Part shown: piece by piece, positions 1-11,790 of the stretch
Position numbering within the stretch: the stretch's first letter is position 1
Layout of the letters: the number at the start of each line of letters is the position of its first letter
Assembly (NCBI GenBank): GCA_016081115.2
Contig: JABTTQ020002186.1
Location: 1-64,000, forward strand
From: Rehmannia glutinosa
Taxonomy: Eukaryota; Streptophyta; Magnoliopsida; Lamiales; Orobanchaceae
Reading direction: 5' to 3'
DNA: 64,000 nt
Notes under the pieces: model-generated
What the model was told of the DNA's origin: nothing
Databases searched by the model: none
Seen by the model: only the letters and a program-made list of their open reading frames with translations
Translations under genes and position numbers: made by a program

Positions 1-29
1 CCTGTTGTGCTTCGTTCGGTTACGTATTG

Positions 30-430
30 CTAGCACGAAGGTGGAACAATTTTGCAATATGTCGGTGGTCGGTACCGAAGGAGCTAGGAGTCGAAATGAG
101 GTGAGATGTGACAAAATTTTTGGAGTAGCCCCGTGTATTGGCAACCATTGGGTACTTTATGAGCTTGACTTGACCATGTACAATAATGGTGTATGACTCA
201 CTACGATACCACGACTATTGTAAAGACCAAAAGGAGTTTGTTCGTTGTACGGGCACTTCCGTTATCGCAATATGGGAAATATTTGGGGAGAACGAACAGC
301 ACCGGGATGTCCATCTTTGATTGGAAGATTGCAAGGATGGAGCACACTTGCGAGCAAACGGTGATATTTGTGGAGTTTTTGGCCATAAAATTCATGGAAG
401 CTTTAGCTTGTGTGGGTGAAGTGTGGTGAA
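30..430 (+). pseudogene. Ulp1-like (C48) cysteine protease, C-terminal catalytic fragment
   Basis: The three catalytic positions of Ulp1/SENP-type peptidases can be read in order across frameshifts. The His lies in NHWVLYEL (His codon 146-148), the Asp in VYDS (codon 195-197), and the Cys in GDICGVF (codon 369-371). Just after the Cys, in another frame, comes AIKFMEALAC, the usual continuation of the plant transposon Ulp1 family. The family removes SUMO-like modifiers; in MULEs its role is not settled. There is a frameshift between the His and Asp segments and another after the Cys, and the N-terminal part is missing from the window. It is therefore a relic. A degraded host SUMO-protease gene is possible, but the neighbouring MULE transposase favours a transposon origin. 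Confidence 0.62.
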
Positions 431-1059
431 ATCGATCCTGGGATGACCATTCAATTTAGGCAAGATTTTGTTCGAACTTTTCAAGAGTGTTGATATTGTT
501 GTTATAAGTGAGATTTTGTATGTATTTTTGTGAGTATTATTCTATCACATGGAGTTGTATTATTAGTAGCAAAGTCGATGTATTTATCTAGTATTGATAT
601 TTTATGTATCTATTTTGATGTATTTAAGCGATGTATTTATTATTAGCGAGTTTGATGTATTTATTTAGTACAAACACTAAAGATTCAATCGAAGACATCA
701 AATACTAGCATAGGAAACAAAGAAAGCGAATAACGACCATAAATTTTGGTACAAAAACGGTGCTAAAGTTACAAGGAAAAGTTACAACGACCAATACATC
801 GAATGACACTTGCATAGGCTCCAAAAGCTGAATAAAAGACACAAATATTGTTACAAACGATTGCTAAAGTTACAATAAAAGTTACAACAACCACACGGCC
901 CGACTAACATTTCGACTATCATGACGATGACCCTCCCATCAATAAATTTAAAACAAGCGCCTCACCGACTGGACAATCGACCCAAAGGTTCTCCGACCCA
1001 GGTCGCTTTTTGATCTCGATGCCGACCTATCATCAACCCCATCCTTTGATCTAATCATT

Positions 1060-3390
1060 TCAAGGGTAGGTTTTTGCGGAGTCTACGGTTATTGATCTTT
1101 TGCAACGTTTGCATTTTTGGCTACCACTTCTTCCCCTTGGGGATGCAATCCTAAGTTTCCTTGGCCTCACCAGTGCGCATCGAGGAGCCAAAATTATGGT
1201 GTTGGATACTTCCTGCTGGAGTTTTCCAATAATCCTCATGTCCAACAGGATATATCTCTGCTTATGCTTGTAACAAATATTCAGATGTGTAATATGGGCT
1301 TGCCAAACCAAATTTAGGCACATTAATTTTTGAAGCAGCAAAGCATGAGCACATGCCATTTGGTCAAATTTGGAATCTCCGGCATGTGCAAGTTTTTCCG
1401 TTCAAGTCAACAAGCGTATTTTTTCACCATCAGGTACTTCAAACGTATAATGATGAAGTGTTGGACATTGAACCTTCGAGCCAACTCGTCCGCTTTAGCT
1501 TTTCGTTTCACCCCATTTTGTAGAGAGGACCATTCATCTTACAAGCAACATCACGATGTTTGGTAAACCAATCCAGACAACGTGACTATTGTATCCAAAG
1601 TGACACGGTACTCTCGACATCTCTAAGAACCGAGTTCATACTCTCGGCGATGTTAGTAGTCATGATACTATATCGGCGTCCGAGGAAAGTACACGTGACC
1701 TTTGTTCAACCTTGGTATCAAGTAAGATAGTTGTAGGTTTCCTTATCTACGGCTAAAGATTTGATTCATACAGACAGATCTTGCCTCGTCATAAGTCTTA
1801 GCCGCCTGAGAATAACAATGTTGAAATGTCGGCTTTTTTAACTTTGCTGACATTTGTCTCCAAGTGATACATGCAAATTCCATGAAGTGCATTTGGGAAC
1901 ACATCTTGAACTCCCCTTCGGATACATGCCTATCCGATATGATAACAAGGTGGCAATATGTCCAATGTTCGCATACGATTTTTCAAAGAACCAGTTCCAT
2001 GACTCATTATTTTGAGAATCAACAATTGCAAAGGACAATGGATAAATGTTTGTTCCCATCCATTAGGTAGCTATGAGCAACACACCTCGATACTTCCCTT
2101 CCGAGATGTGTTCCATCAGCTAAAAGCAGGGCCGAATAGCGATCAAAACCAGCGTAAACATTGTCAGGCATAACTTGATGTTGAAGTGCCCATCTCCATC
2201 TGTTTCAATATGTGTAATAGTCTGGTTCACTTCATTGATCTATGAAAATAGGCGGGAAACTTCTTAAATGAGTCATCGGTGTCCCTGCAACTAGTTTCAA
2301 TGCCTCTTCCTAGCCCTCCATGCTTTGTCGTACCTATTTCAACCCCGAGTGATTGCTTCAATTCACTAATCACCTTGTGGTGGATATACATGAGTGGGAC
2401 TCTTGAATCTATATTTAATGAGATTACCCAACACCTTTGATTTAGATTCACGGTGTTGGTGATTCATTAAGTCCCCCGGCACGTGTGGGTGTTATTGTAC
2501 TTCTTCATGACCCATATATTGCCAACACACAATTTGCTTGCACGTAGTCTCCATTGGCATTTATCGGTGCATATGGCAATGAAACGAACCTGATCGAATT
2601 TTTGTCTTGAATTCTCTGTTTTCATCATAGAAATTATTTGCAATGCCGAATTATTTCATGCTTGCTTGAAACACTTGGTCCACGTCGCGAGATCATTATC
2701 GTTGAAATGGAGTTAGATGTTGTATACGGAGTTGCCGGTTGCGTTACCAAGCGCAACTATGGCCTTAGCCCGTTAAACGGATTTTCAATGGCTTGGTACA
2801 ATGATCAAAGCGGCTGAGCCCACCTTCATACCCAAGATCAACAGCAGTTTCGTTTAATGGTGGAGATAAATCATTTTCTTGTGCAACATGAACAACATTC
2901 ACAAAGCCGTGCTTGATTGATGCTATAGGGGCCGTTTCCCGATCAAGTGCGCTCCACCTAAAGAAAGTGCCATCCAAGTCATCAAAGAAAAATTGGTCTG
3001 TTTCTTCCCGATTCGACTCTAATTAACTAGTCGTGAAAATGTTCCAACATTCTCATCATCATACGGATGAGGATCTTTATTCAAATTAATGCTTGTACCT
3101 TGTTGTGGCTTAACACGGGAGAGTTGCTTCTTTCGCCGTATTACACCACGATGTTAAGTATGTCTACAATTATGAATTGTGGTTGAGTTTACGGAACTAC
3201 GGTGCACATGGGGAGCAACAACTACGCAAAGCAGTTCTGTAACTCTGACTCATTTTGTTCATTTTTGATTGGGTAGATCTTGGTTTGTCCCTCGACTTTG
3301 TTACCAAGCATAGTGGAAGCAATAAAACTTGTCCGTGTGCCATGAATCAACAAGCTGCACATCATCTTGTCTATTACGGGACATGGTGGC
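1060..3390 (-). pseudogene. MULE transposase (MuDR-type), frameshifted
   Basis: Read on the minus strand from right to left, the family order is preserved. An acidic N-terminal stretch (about 3390-2765) comes first, then a MuDR/zinc-binding segment ending in an HTC motif (about 2490). Next is the segment corresponding to the usual WRAxE...ESFxxLPxYF block (2451-2227, here DDSFKKFPAYF). The first catalytic Asp is in LLADGTHL (about 2113). IYPLSFAIVDS and WNWFFEK follow (about 2035-1985), then the second Asp in ISDRH (about 1930). Near the C-terminus is a basic RPRKLRI stretch followed by a KCKRC zinc-knuckle remnant (1170-1080). The reading frame changes several times, so no functional protein is expected. 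The catalytic Glu could not be placed with confidence. The start near 3385 (ATMSRNRQDD) is tentative. Confidence 0.8.
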
Positions 3391-4259
3391 GGTGAATCTT
3401 TACATTGGTATGTCGACCCGACTTGTCATCTCAATTTCAAAAATCATCCGGAAATTTCGCTTTGGTGACTAGATACGCCTGCTATCTAATAATTGAGAGA
3501 AGGTGACGCCGGAAGGGACAACCCGCGTCTTTGTTTTTTCCCCCTTTGAAACACAGCGGTACTTGAATCGAATCGAAATGCGCCATCCCCAATTAATATT
3601 GGAGCATGAACGACACTAATAAAGATACTGACAACAAATTTAAATCGAAACTTGAACATCTTGCAAAGCGACCACCACCACCTGACATTTGCGCAACACA
3701 AGGTGGTAGTATCGAAAGCGAATCCCAGCGGCCACACCCACGACCACTGTCGACTACTTAGCGGACATCCCGGACCAACACAGCCTTACGAGATAAAAAA
3801 TTTGCCCAAAATCGACCCAGTACGCAATTTAATCGCTACGGCTTCACGAGTTACGATTGCTAAAATTCAAATAATTATGCATTACCCACATTTTATATAA
3901 CACGGACTACATTCACTTTTGCACTTGTTTATCATTGATAAATAACCAAAATAACCACGAAAAAATTAATGAAAAATAATACTAACCTCTTTCCGTATTT
4001 TCGGCCTAATATCTTGGAAAATTGAAACTCGAAATGGAGTCAAGATTTGAAACAAATCGAAATTAGCCGCTCAGAAAATCGCAAAAAAAAAAATTACAAA
4101 AAAGCCTTGTTTGTGTGTGTGGAGTGCCTGCTCGGCCGCTCTCACGATCCAAAAGCAGGAGGCAGGAACAATGTCGCCCAGGAAAATGCTAAATTTGGCG
4201 AATATGTGAGCTCGGTGGGAAATGAGTTGAGAAATGGAGAAGTATGGTTAATTGGGTTT
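3391..4259. other. Upstream region of the MULE transposase, no recognised gene
   Basis: This stretch lies between the probable transposase start and the right terminal sequence, where the element's promoter and 5' leader would be. Open frames of about 80 codons exist on both strands, but none shows a recognisable domain. It contains a short run of A residues near 4085. Confidence 0.4.
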
Positions 4260-4413
4260 CTTTAGGGAGGGAAGAATAGCCTTTGGAAAAATTAAAAATT
4301 TGAGCTTAAAGGGTATCTTGGACATTTACGGAGTGAAAGGAGTATAATTCTGAGGATTTAGATTGGGTGACATTTTTAAAAATTTTGTTAAGGTGGCATT
4401 TGTGCAAATTTCC
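4260..4413 (-). repeat. Candidate right terminal inverted repeat of the MULE
   Basis: On the minus strand the outer end reads gggaaatttgcacaaatgcc, followed by a polarity-rich AT stretch down to about 4260. MULE ends commonly begin with a GGG run followed by an A/T-rich GCA-containing stretch, and the position behind the transposase start fits. The partner repeat would be left of base 1, so this cannot be confirmed within the window. Confidence 0.42.
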
Positions 4414-4955
4414 CTTCTAGGAAATGGAATCTCAAAAATTAGAAGTCACAATCACCAAAAATCAGACAAATAATTAATATGATAAAAACTACCACACAAT
4501 GTCATATACATATAACAATTAACAATTTCCACGCCCAAGCCAATATTCGCAGGTCCCAGAATTACATTAAGGGCTACTCTCCAGTCATGGTAATCGTTCC
4601 ATAGGTGGGGCTGGTTTGTAGGATATTATTCTTTACTATTTTGGGAATATTATCAAGTCTGACCAACCAACAAATGATGATTTCTGCAATGTGGTGGTGT
4701 TCATTCAGCGCAGAATTGACGAATATGAATTCCCATCTGCTCACCTTTCTCTATATATTGAAGAAAGTCAGACGTGAGTTTTCGACTTAGGCCCAGATCG
4801 AGCCACCCGTCCAGATGGAATAGGTCTGTTCATTCAAAAAAATTAGAGAATAGTGGGCAGGGATGTAACTTAACCAGTATTCCGAGTTCTTAATCAATGT
4901 TACACAATGGAGGATTGGAACTAAACCATTATCACTTTGATTCCAAAGACTAAAA
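4414..4955. other. Unassigned sequence between the MULE and copia element C
   Basis: AT-rich in its first and last parts, with a more balanced stretch at about 4530-4800. No open frame with a recognisable domain was found on either strand. It forms the left flank of element C; the last five bases (taaaa, 4951-4955) may be its target duplication. Confidence 0.4.
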
Positions 4956-5061
4956 TGTTGGGTTCGCTATATTATGCGGGGTTCGCAAATCGGAAATTTA
5001 AAAAAATTTAATCCATTAAAACCAGTGTGTATTCGTCATAATAAATGCTAACAACGATTGA

Positions 5062-6180
5062 CATTTTTCCTTATCATGTAAAAAAAGAAAACAAATTTTG
5101 ATTCGTAACTAGTAATAAAAAATTACCCTCATAAGTCGTTTTTCTTTTAGCGAAGATGAAGACAAAATCGATTCTGGGTATAGCTATCACCAAACGTCGT
5201 ATGATCGCCAATAGGGATTCAGAATGTCTCCGCTCCATTGGAAGTCCACCTTTAATTGTAGACACCAATAAATTTTTTAAGCTAGTAAAATTTATTCAAT
5301 TTAATTGATAGCAGTAAATTTAATCCCACAATGAATAATTAATTGCAGAATAAAATGTGTAGATGAATAATTATCGATTAAGCTTTTATCTACAACAATT
5401 GAAGATAAGAAGAGCTTTGAGAGAGAAAATAAAGAAAAACAAGAACACTTTCTATATCTTTTCCTCGAAAGATTCACGGCCAGACTTACTGGTTGTGGAC
5501 TCTCCTCTAAAATGTGTGTTTATTATGTTTAATTAATAAAACTCTTTTGATTACTGCATGAATTGAAACTCCCACTAATCAAAACCCTTTACTTAATGCC
5601 TTTAATGGCATTAGAACTCTTTGATTGACATTTTCTATATCATGTAAAAGAAAACAAATTTGATTCGTAACTAGTAATAAGAAATTACCCTCATAGAGTC
5701 GTTTTTCTTTTCGCGAAGATGAAGACAAAATCGATTCTGGGTATATGGCTATCTTAAGCGTCGTATGATGTGGAAATAGGGATTAAATGTCCAGAAACAA
5801 GGTCAATTAAAAGCTTTACAATTGTAGACACCTAATAAATTTTAGCTAGTAAAATTTATTCAATTTTAATTGATAGCAGTAGAATTTTAATCCCAATGAA
5901 TAATTAATTGCAGAATAAAATGTGTAGATGAATAATTATCGATTAACTTTTTATCTACAACAATTGAAGATAAGAGAGCTTTGAGAGAGAGAAAATAAGA
6001 AAAACAAAGACACTTTCTATATCTTTTTCCTCGAAAGATTCACGGCCAGGCTTACTGGTTGTGGACTCTCTCTAAAATGTGTGTTTATTATGTTTAATTA
6101 ATAAAACTCTTTTGATTACTGCACAATTGAAACTCCCACTAATCAAAACCACTACTTAATGCCTTTAATGGCATTGAAAC
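5062..6180 (-). repeat. Tandem duplication of about 566 bp inside the LTR of C
   Basis: The segment 5062-5627 is repeated at 5628 to about 6180. Both copies start with tgacattttt/tgacattttc, continue through tttgattcgtaactagtaataa, and end at aatgcctttaatggcatt. Small indels separate the copies. The other LTR of C has only one copy, so the duplication arose after insertion of C. Confidence 0.85.
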
Positions 6181-6242
6181 TGCCATATACATTCAAAAGA
6201 AACTATTGTATAAATTTTCTGTTTTTTCTCTCTCCAAGTAAT

Positions 6243-6243
<1 letters not shown>

Positions 6244-6283
<40 letters not shown>
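6244..6283. repeat. (TA)n microsatellite
   Basis: About 19 consecutive TA units. The corresponding place in the other LTR of C is also a TA-rich tract (about 28150-28173). In both LTRs a different foreign segment follows it directly. Confidence 0.9.
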
Positions 6284-6287
<4 letters not shown>

Positions 6288-7840
6288 TAACACCCACGTG
6301 TGTTCGGAATTTGTTCAAAAAGATAAAATTTTAGTGTCTAAAAATTTGTTTGTGATAGTTAGAAGAGATCGGAAATACTAATTATAAAAACTAAAAAAAA
6401 ATTCAAAACTTAGAAAAGTATCATACAAATAATTCACTTCAATTTTTGAAAAACTTCTTTGTAAACTACATTAGTGGTTCTATTATCAAGCTGTACCATC
6501 TCCAACCTCTCAAAAAAAAAAAAAAAAAAAAAGCTGTACCATCTCGTGCAAGCTCAAAATTGTGGATGACTTAATCTTTGTCTCATAAAACTCATTTGAT
6601 ACATTAAATATAACAAAGGCGAAATCATATAGGCTTCCTCAAGTCGTCTCATATACTGACGTCTGTCTACAAACTTAAGGCCCAGTCTAATTCTAATTTT
6701 TATTAAGAAATTATAAAAAAGCGATTCAAATCGATAAGGAAATGTTCATTGGGACATAAAAAAATGAGTTTCATATTTTTCTTCTCCCTCGGAGCTTGAA
6801 TTGCAAATGAGTTTACGATCTTTGCTCACATCGTACCTTTAGGCGTTTTTGATTTAAGGATTACGATCAAATATTAATAAAAAATATATATTTAAAAAGA
6901 CATAAAATATCAAAATACAAAATAATGGGCATTTTGGATTCTCTCTACCTTCCTTTTACCGTACATATTAATGAAAATTGAACATCATAATATAAAAAAC
7001 TATCCTTTATATTTTAAAACACAACTTTTGTGGTATGACTAATTAATTAATTATCCTTTTATATATGGAAACACAAATTCGACCAAAATTGTCAACTATT
7101 ATGAAAATACAAATTTCAACCAATTAATTTTGAGCATATCACCTTTTTTTTATCTATATTATGTGAGTAGCAAACAAAATTTAGTTTTATCTATTTAACC
7201 TCGGATCATGTTGTATATTGATTAGGCATCGGATAGAAGTTTGAAATTTGAATTTTTAAAATTGGTAACTACTCGATAATTTTAATTTCCATATATAAAA
7301 GGATAATTAATTAATTAGGCATACCACAAAAGCCGTATTTTAATAGGTGGACAATTTTCTATTATGATGTTTTTTTGAGAGAATATTATGATATTGAATT
7401 TTCATTAATATTTGTGCGAAAAGGAATTAAAGGTGGTGAGAATCAGGAAAATGCTTATTATTTTGTATTTTGATATTTTATATCCTTTTCAATTTGTCAA
7501 TCTTTCTAAGTTAGTTGTCAATCATAAAATTGGTATTTTAATTGCTTGACTTGAGTTATGGGAGCAAATCAAAGTATAATTAGAAGCGAAAAATCAAAGT
7601 AAGTGATCACAATTGATAGTTGATAGTTATAAGCGGAAAATCAATTTATCGAAAAAAAAATCCAATTTATAATTGGAAGAAAAAAGTGTTGGCACAATTT
7701 GCGTGGTTAAATGTGAAGTTGACACGTAGATTTGAAAGCCCAAGGTGTTGACCGCATGGACCAAATTGATGAGGTGATGACATGTGGCGGTTTGTTTTTC
7801 TTTTTAGTATATAGGAGTTGATATCATTATATATCACGTA
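6284..7840. mobile_element. Unclassified AT-rich insertion with a long palindrome
   Basis: This segment interrupts the C LTR: sequence before the TA tract and after about 7845 is found in the other LTR, but this stretch is not. It contains no coding ORF. Its central part, about 6893-7495, is a large inverted repeat. The left arm includes acataaaatatcaaaatac and aaattgaacatcataatat; the right arm is the reverse complement with scattered mismatches. Arms are about 230 bp around a short loop near 7135-7225. A fold-back element or a large MITE would look like this. I could not define terminal repeats or a target duplication for the whole insertion, so class and limits are uncertain, and it may be two events. 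Confidence 0.55.
6488..6545 (+). repeat. 15-bp direct repeat flanking a tiny poly(A)-tailed insert
   Basis: The sequence aagctgtaccatctc occurs at 6488-6502 and again at 6531-6545. Between the copies is only caacctct followed by c and about 21 A residues. A direct repeat of this length with a poly(A) tract against the second copy is what target-primed LINE/SINE insertion produces; here nearly all the body is absent. Confidence 0.6.
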
Positions 7841-9217
7841 TACATATAAATCTTATTTATTTATTTATCTTCAATTATCTTGGGCTTCTACGATTAGGCT
7901 CTAGGTTATGATATGGGTTAGGACTTTACAATATCGATTAATTAACTCTTCAAATAATTAGTTAATTATTACCCGAAGAAAGCCCAATTAATTAATCGAA
8001 TAATTAATTATTTCATTCTATTCCTTTCGTTGAGCCTTCTAATCAAATTAGATTTGATTAGATAATTACATTATTTAATTAAATATATAATTCAACTATT
8101 AAATTAAATTAAAACTCAATTAATTAATCTATATTAATTAATTGCATTCAACTATTGAGTTTATTAATATCAAACTCAATAATCAAAATTATGTGTGATC
8201 CCTTTAGGTTCACAAATAATACTAGCTGCGACAACTTTTGTAATTTTAGAATAATAATAATTTATTCTACTAATTACTAATATTAATCGATATACTTGAA
8301 TCAACTCTTTAATTTCAAGAACACAAATCATGGTAACATCAGCTTAAGTAGCATGATTACAGTATTAGTGAAATATAGAGTAAATATATTTGATTGCAAT
8401 TACATACATGTATGATCCTTTCGACAACTATTTTTCGATTAAATCTTGGGCATGGATTTACAGACGATTGATTTAATAAATATGATTTCATTTCAAGTTA
8501 TAGTGATTCTTTTATGAATCAAATTCATCATCACCTTGGCGAGTCTTTGAATCACAAACTATGAAAGCGAGGAAATTCCTTGTCAAAAGACAAGTGTAGA
8601 ATTCTATGTTGGCCACGAGACAAGCCTCCGTGCACATCGGTCTACAATACACAAAATATCCCGTTTATGAATGTCAAGCAATCGGAAAAGAAATAAAAGT
8701 ATTGCAGGATAGACACAATTTCGTAATGAGTAGAAATCTGAGAATTAGTCATGTACTATTGTAATATGAAAATTCTTATTCGACAAACAAAGTTTTCATA
8801 TAAGAATTTCAATTGGGTAAATGTTGAGTGAACTTGTTCACCAACAAGCACCCACATATATGCATTTGCGTCTCAATCTTAGATGTTAATGGAATGTCGC
8901 ATTCTCATCTCGCGAGCATGCAACATATACACAAGTCTTACAGGTTTTTCAATGTCCTATCTTGAAAAATCTATTGACTTGAAACAATTTTAAGACCAGA
9001 AGCCTTAGAGGCATGTTCTATGATCACCACGAATGTGCAACCATGCCCACGTAGCTTAAAATGATCTAAGGACTTCATCATATGGGCAATTAAATAATAA
9101 ATACAAAATATAAGATAAAGAAAAATGCATTTATATTAATATAATCTCAATAATTGTTTTTTACAAGTATGATAAAACCCGATTCTAATTGAAGTGCATG
9201 TCACCTTACTATAATAA

Positions 9218-9227
9218 TCTCCCACTT
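9218..9227 (-). promoter_or_regulatory. Polypurine tract of copia C
   Basis: The minus strand reads aagtgggaga, directly next to the 3' LTR. This is the usual position and composition of the plus-strand primer in copia elements. Confidence 0.65.
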
Positions 9228-9229
9228 GC

Positions 9230-10920
9230 CTGGCTCTAATTGTGCTTGTGTTTTAGGCCCATCTTCTCGAGTTGTCTATCAAATACCTTTTATGCTAAGG
9301 GCTTAGTTAGCGAATACATTATATTTTACGCAAAGCGACTCGATCCACAATGACGTCTTCCCTACCAATGATCTCTCTAATCGGTGGTATCGCCTCATTA
9401 TATCTTGAATCTTTGATGAGATCTTGTAGCTCTTTTTCTTGCACTATAGCTCCATTGTTGTCACAATAATCATTATTGGCTAAACTATAGATGGAACAAC
9501 ACCCAACCCTTTGGATGAAGTTTAGTATCCAAACAACCTCTTTTCCGCATCTAATGTAGCTATATATTTGCCTCATTAGTAGAGTTTGCGGTCGTTTCTT
9601 GTTTACAACTCTTCCAACTAACCGACTCACCATTCAAGGTGTATACATATCCGAGACATTGACTTTGAGTCGTTTATATGTTGAAAACTAGAGTCAATGA
9701 ATTCTTCTAGTTTCAATTCTCCATGCATATATATTAAAAATACTCTTAGTCGCTTCTCAAGTATTTGAGGATCATCTTAACGGGCTTCCAATGATCATCC
9801 CCAGATTAGATTGATATTTGCTCATGACACTCAGAGCATGTGTGATATCGATCTAGTACATAACATTGCATACATTATGCTCCCAATAAGCGGATGCAAA
9901 GGTATGCGAGATATTTTCTCTTTGTTCGGTGTCTTTGCGAGACATAGCATTAAAAAAGTGAAATGCCATTCCTCCCGTACTAAACCTATTTAGCACTTTG
10001 TCATATCATTGATTGGGATAGTCCGATCATCATTTGAGATCTATCTATATAGGTCTTTATCCTAGGAAAAGGGATGTTTCTCCCAAGTCTTCATGGAGAA
10101 TTATTTTGACAACCAAGTCCTCATTGATTGCAACATGCCTACATCATTCCCAATGAGTAGAATGTCGTCAATATAAGTACAACAAATACAACTTCACTCT
10201 ACTAACCTTCTTAGACACATAGTTCATTTTGGATTCTTGTGAAAATCAAATGTTTTGATCATTTCATCAAGCCTGGGATGTTCCAACTCCTCGGCTTTAT
10301 TAAGTCCATAAATGGATCTGCGGAGTTCGCAAGCCTTTTGCTCGCTCTCTTTTGGATATAAAGCCCTTTATGCTTCGAGTATAGATTTCTTTCTTAATGT
10401 TTCCATTAAGAAAAGCAAAGCTTCACATCCATTTGCCATATCTCATAATTGTAATATGTTGATATGGCGATAGTATCGAATGGGTTTAAGCATCACCTCT
10501 TGGTGAAAAAGTTTCTCATAGTTAATATATTGCTTTTGTGCATAACCTTTTGCAACCAAACGTGCTTTGTAGGTTTCTACCTATCCATCTACTCCAAGTT
10601 TCGCTTGTAGACCCATTTTAGTCGATGGGAACAATTCCTGTGGTGGGTCCACGAGTCCATACCTTGTTGGGTACATAGAATCGTTTGGTTGCATTGCTTC
10701 TTTCCATTTCTTTAAGTCAATGTCTGAGATCGCTATCTTCATAGCTTCTTGGATCATTATCAAAAAAGAGTTCCTCTTCTTTGTTTTCCAACAAAAGGTT
10801 GACTTCTCGGGCGACCATGAAACCGTTATGGATTTCGAATAGGTTGTGTTTTAGATGGTCTAACCCATTTGGCGTGTTATATGCGAGAACATCACGGGTA
10901 ATTCTATGATTCTTCAAATT
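9230..10920 (-). pseudogene. Copia C reverse transcriptase and RNase H, broken
   Basis: Minus-strand translations show the copia order. The RT N-terminal part is EAMKIAISDIDLKKWKEAMQ followed by LVDPPQE (10763-10600). The catalytic YIDDIL segment is at about 10180-10160. RNase H shows WKSCKQETTANST and, further on, DNNGAIVQEKE and IREIIGREDVIV (about 9620-9340), then KVFDRQLEKMGL near the end. RT copies RNA into cDNA and RNase H removes the RNA strand inside the virus-like particle. There are many frameshifts and stops, so the product is not functional. The coding end runs almost into the polypurine tract, which is usual for copia elements with no third ORF. Confidence 0.85.
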
Positions 10921-11790
10921 CTACTACTTCACCATTCCTTTCAAAAAGAAATTCATCTTCAAGGAAAGTAGCATTCCTCTAAAAAAATACTTTTGTTACA
11001 AATGGTCATATAAATAATACCCTACAGACTATCTTGGATATCCCACGAATTTACATAAGATAGATCTCATATCTAACTTATCTCCCATTTCTTGCTTCAC
11101 AAAGACATCCATCCCTGCTTTGAGGTATTTGCAAAGGGCGCATTACCACACCACATCTCGTATGGTGTATTTGGCAAAGCTTTAGATGGTAACCTATTCA
11201 ATAGGTATGCACATCTCTAAAGCATAGCCTGAATGAAAAGGTAAGGCGGTGAAACTCATCATCGGTCGAACCATGTATGCAACAAAGTTCGATTTCTATT
11301 TGTGAAACTCTCTTGAGATGTGGAGTAGAAGGAGGATTCAATGTGATAAAATCCCATTCTCTTTTAAATAATCAAGCTTCGGTGTTCAAGTATTAGCCTC
11401 CTCGATCGATCAAAGAGTCTTAATACTACGACTAGTTTAATTATCCACCTCACATATAAATTCTGGAGCTTTTCAAAAGCTTTAGGTTAAGCCTCATAAG
11501 ATATACATAACCATACCTAGAATAATCAATTGTAAAAGTTATGGCGTAGTGATAGTTCCTCGTGCACTAATACTTAGTGGTTGAAACATCCTTATGGATC
11601 AAATTCAACGGATATTTGGCTCACTCACTTGTCCAACGGATGATGATTTGGTCATTTTCCTTTAAGAGCATGATTCACAAGTTGGCAATTTTTTCTCTCT
11701 AAGGTCGAGAGTTTTAGTCAACTTGTGTATCATCTTTTCGGAAGTATGACCTAAACTAGCATGCCAAAGAATGAAAGAACTATGATTATC
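10921..11790 (-). pseudogene. Copia C integrase, broken
   Basis: The pre-integrase segment reads LPTCESC and KMTK (about 11690-11640), followed by an ARGTI segment. The C-terminal part is clearer: MVRSMM-like remnants, then AYLLNRLPSKALPNTPYEMW and GNAPF (about 11220-11120). These are typical copia integrase-core neighbours. The catalytic Asp and Glu residues cannot all be read in one frame. Integrase joins the cDNA ends to host DNA; this copy is dead. Confidence 0.72.

Larger units (their letters stand above)
1..4413 (-). mobile_element. Decayed Mutator-like DNA transposon (MULE), left end outside window
   Basis: Two MULE-associated coding relics lie together: an Ulp1-like cysteine protease on the plus strand at the left edge and a MULE transposase on the minus strand, arranged tail to tail. 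The right boundary is placed where a 20-base terminal-like sequence ends, near 4413. Between 430 and 1060 there is AT-rich sequence with repeated tgtattta words and no coding signal. The left terminus must lie before base 1, so the nine-base target duplication cannot be tested. Assignment to MULEs is firm from the transposase. That both genes belong to one element is inferred from proximity and from the known class of MULEs that carry Ulp1-like genes. Confidence 0.72.
4956..9217 (-). repeat. 3' LTR of copia element C, enlarged by a duplication and an insertion
   Basis: It begins tgttgggttcgc at 4956 and ends just before the tctcccactt complement of the polypurine tract. It aligns with 27324-30944. 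Shared blocks include the segment around 5400-5560 and the block from about 7845 (cttatttatttatttatctt) to 9210. After removing the internal duplication of about 566 bp and the insertion at about 6283-7840, the LTR is about 2.1 kb. No coding function is expected. Confidence 0.8.

Noticed and set aside
4530..4800. Host gene exon in the more GC-balanced stretch
   Set aside because: Neither strand gives a recognisable domain or convincing splice sites; the 61-codon plus-strand frame is chance level.
6284..7840. Helitron
   Set aside because: I looked for a TC start, a CTRR end and a 3' hairpin and could not find a convincing set; the large inverted repeat fits a fold-back/MITE type better.
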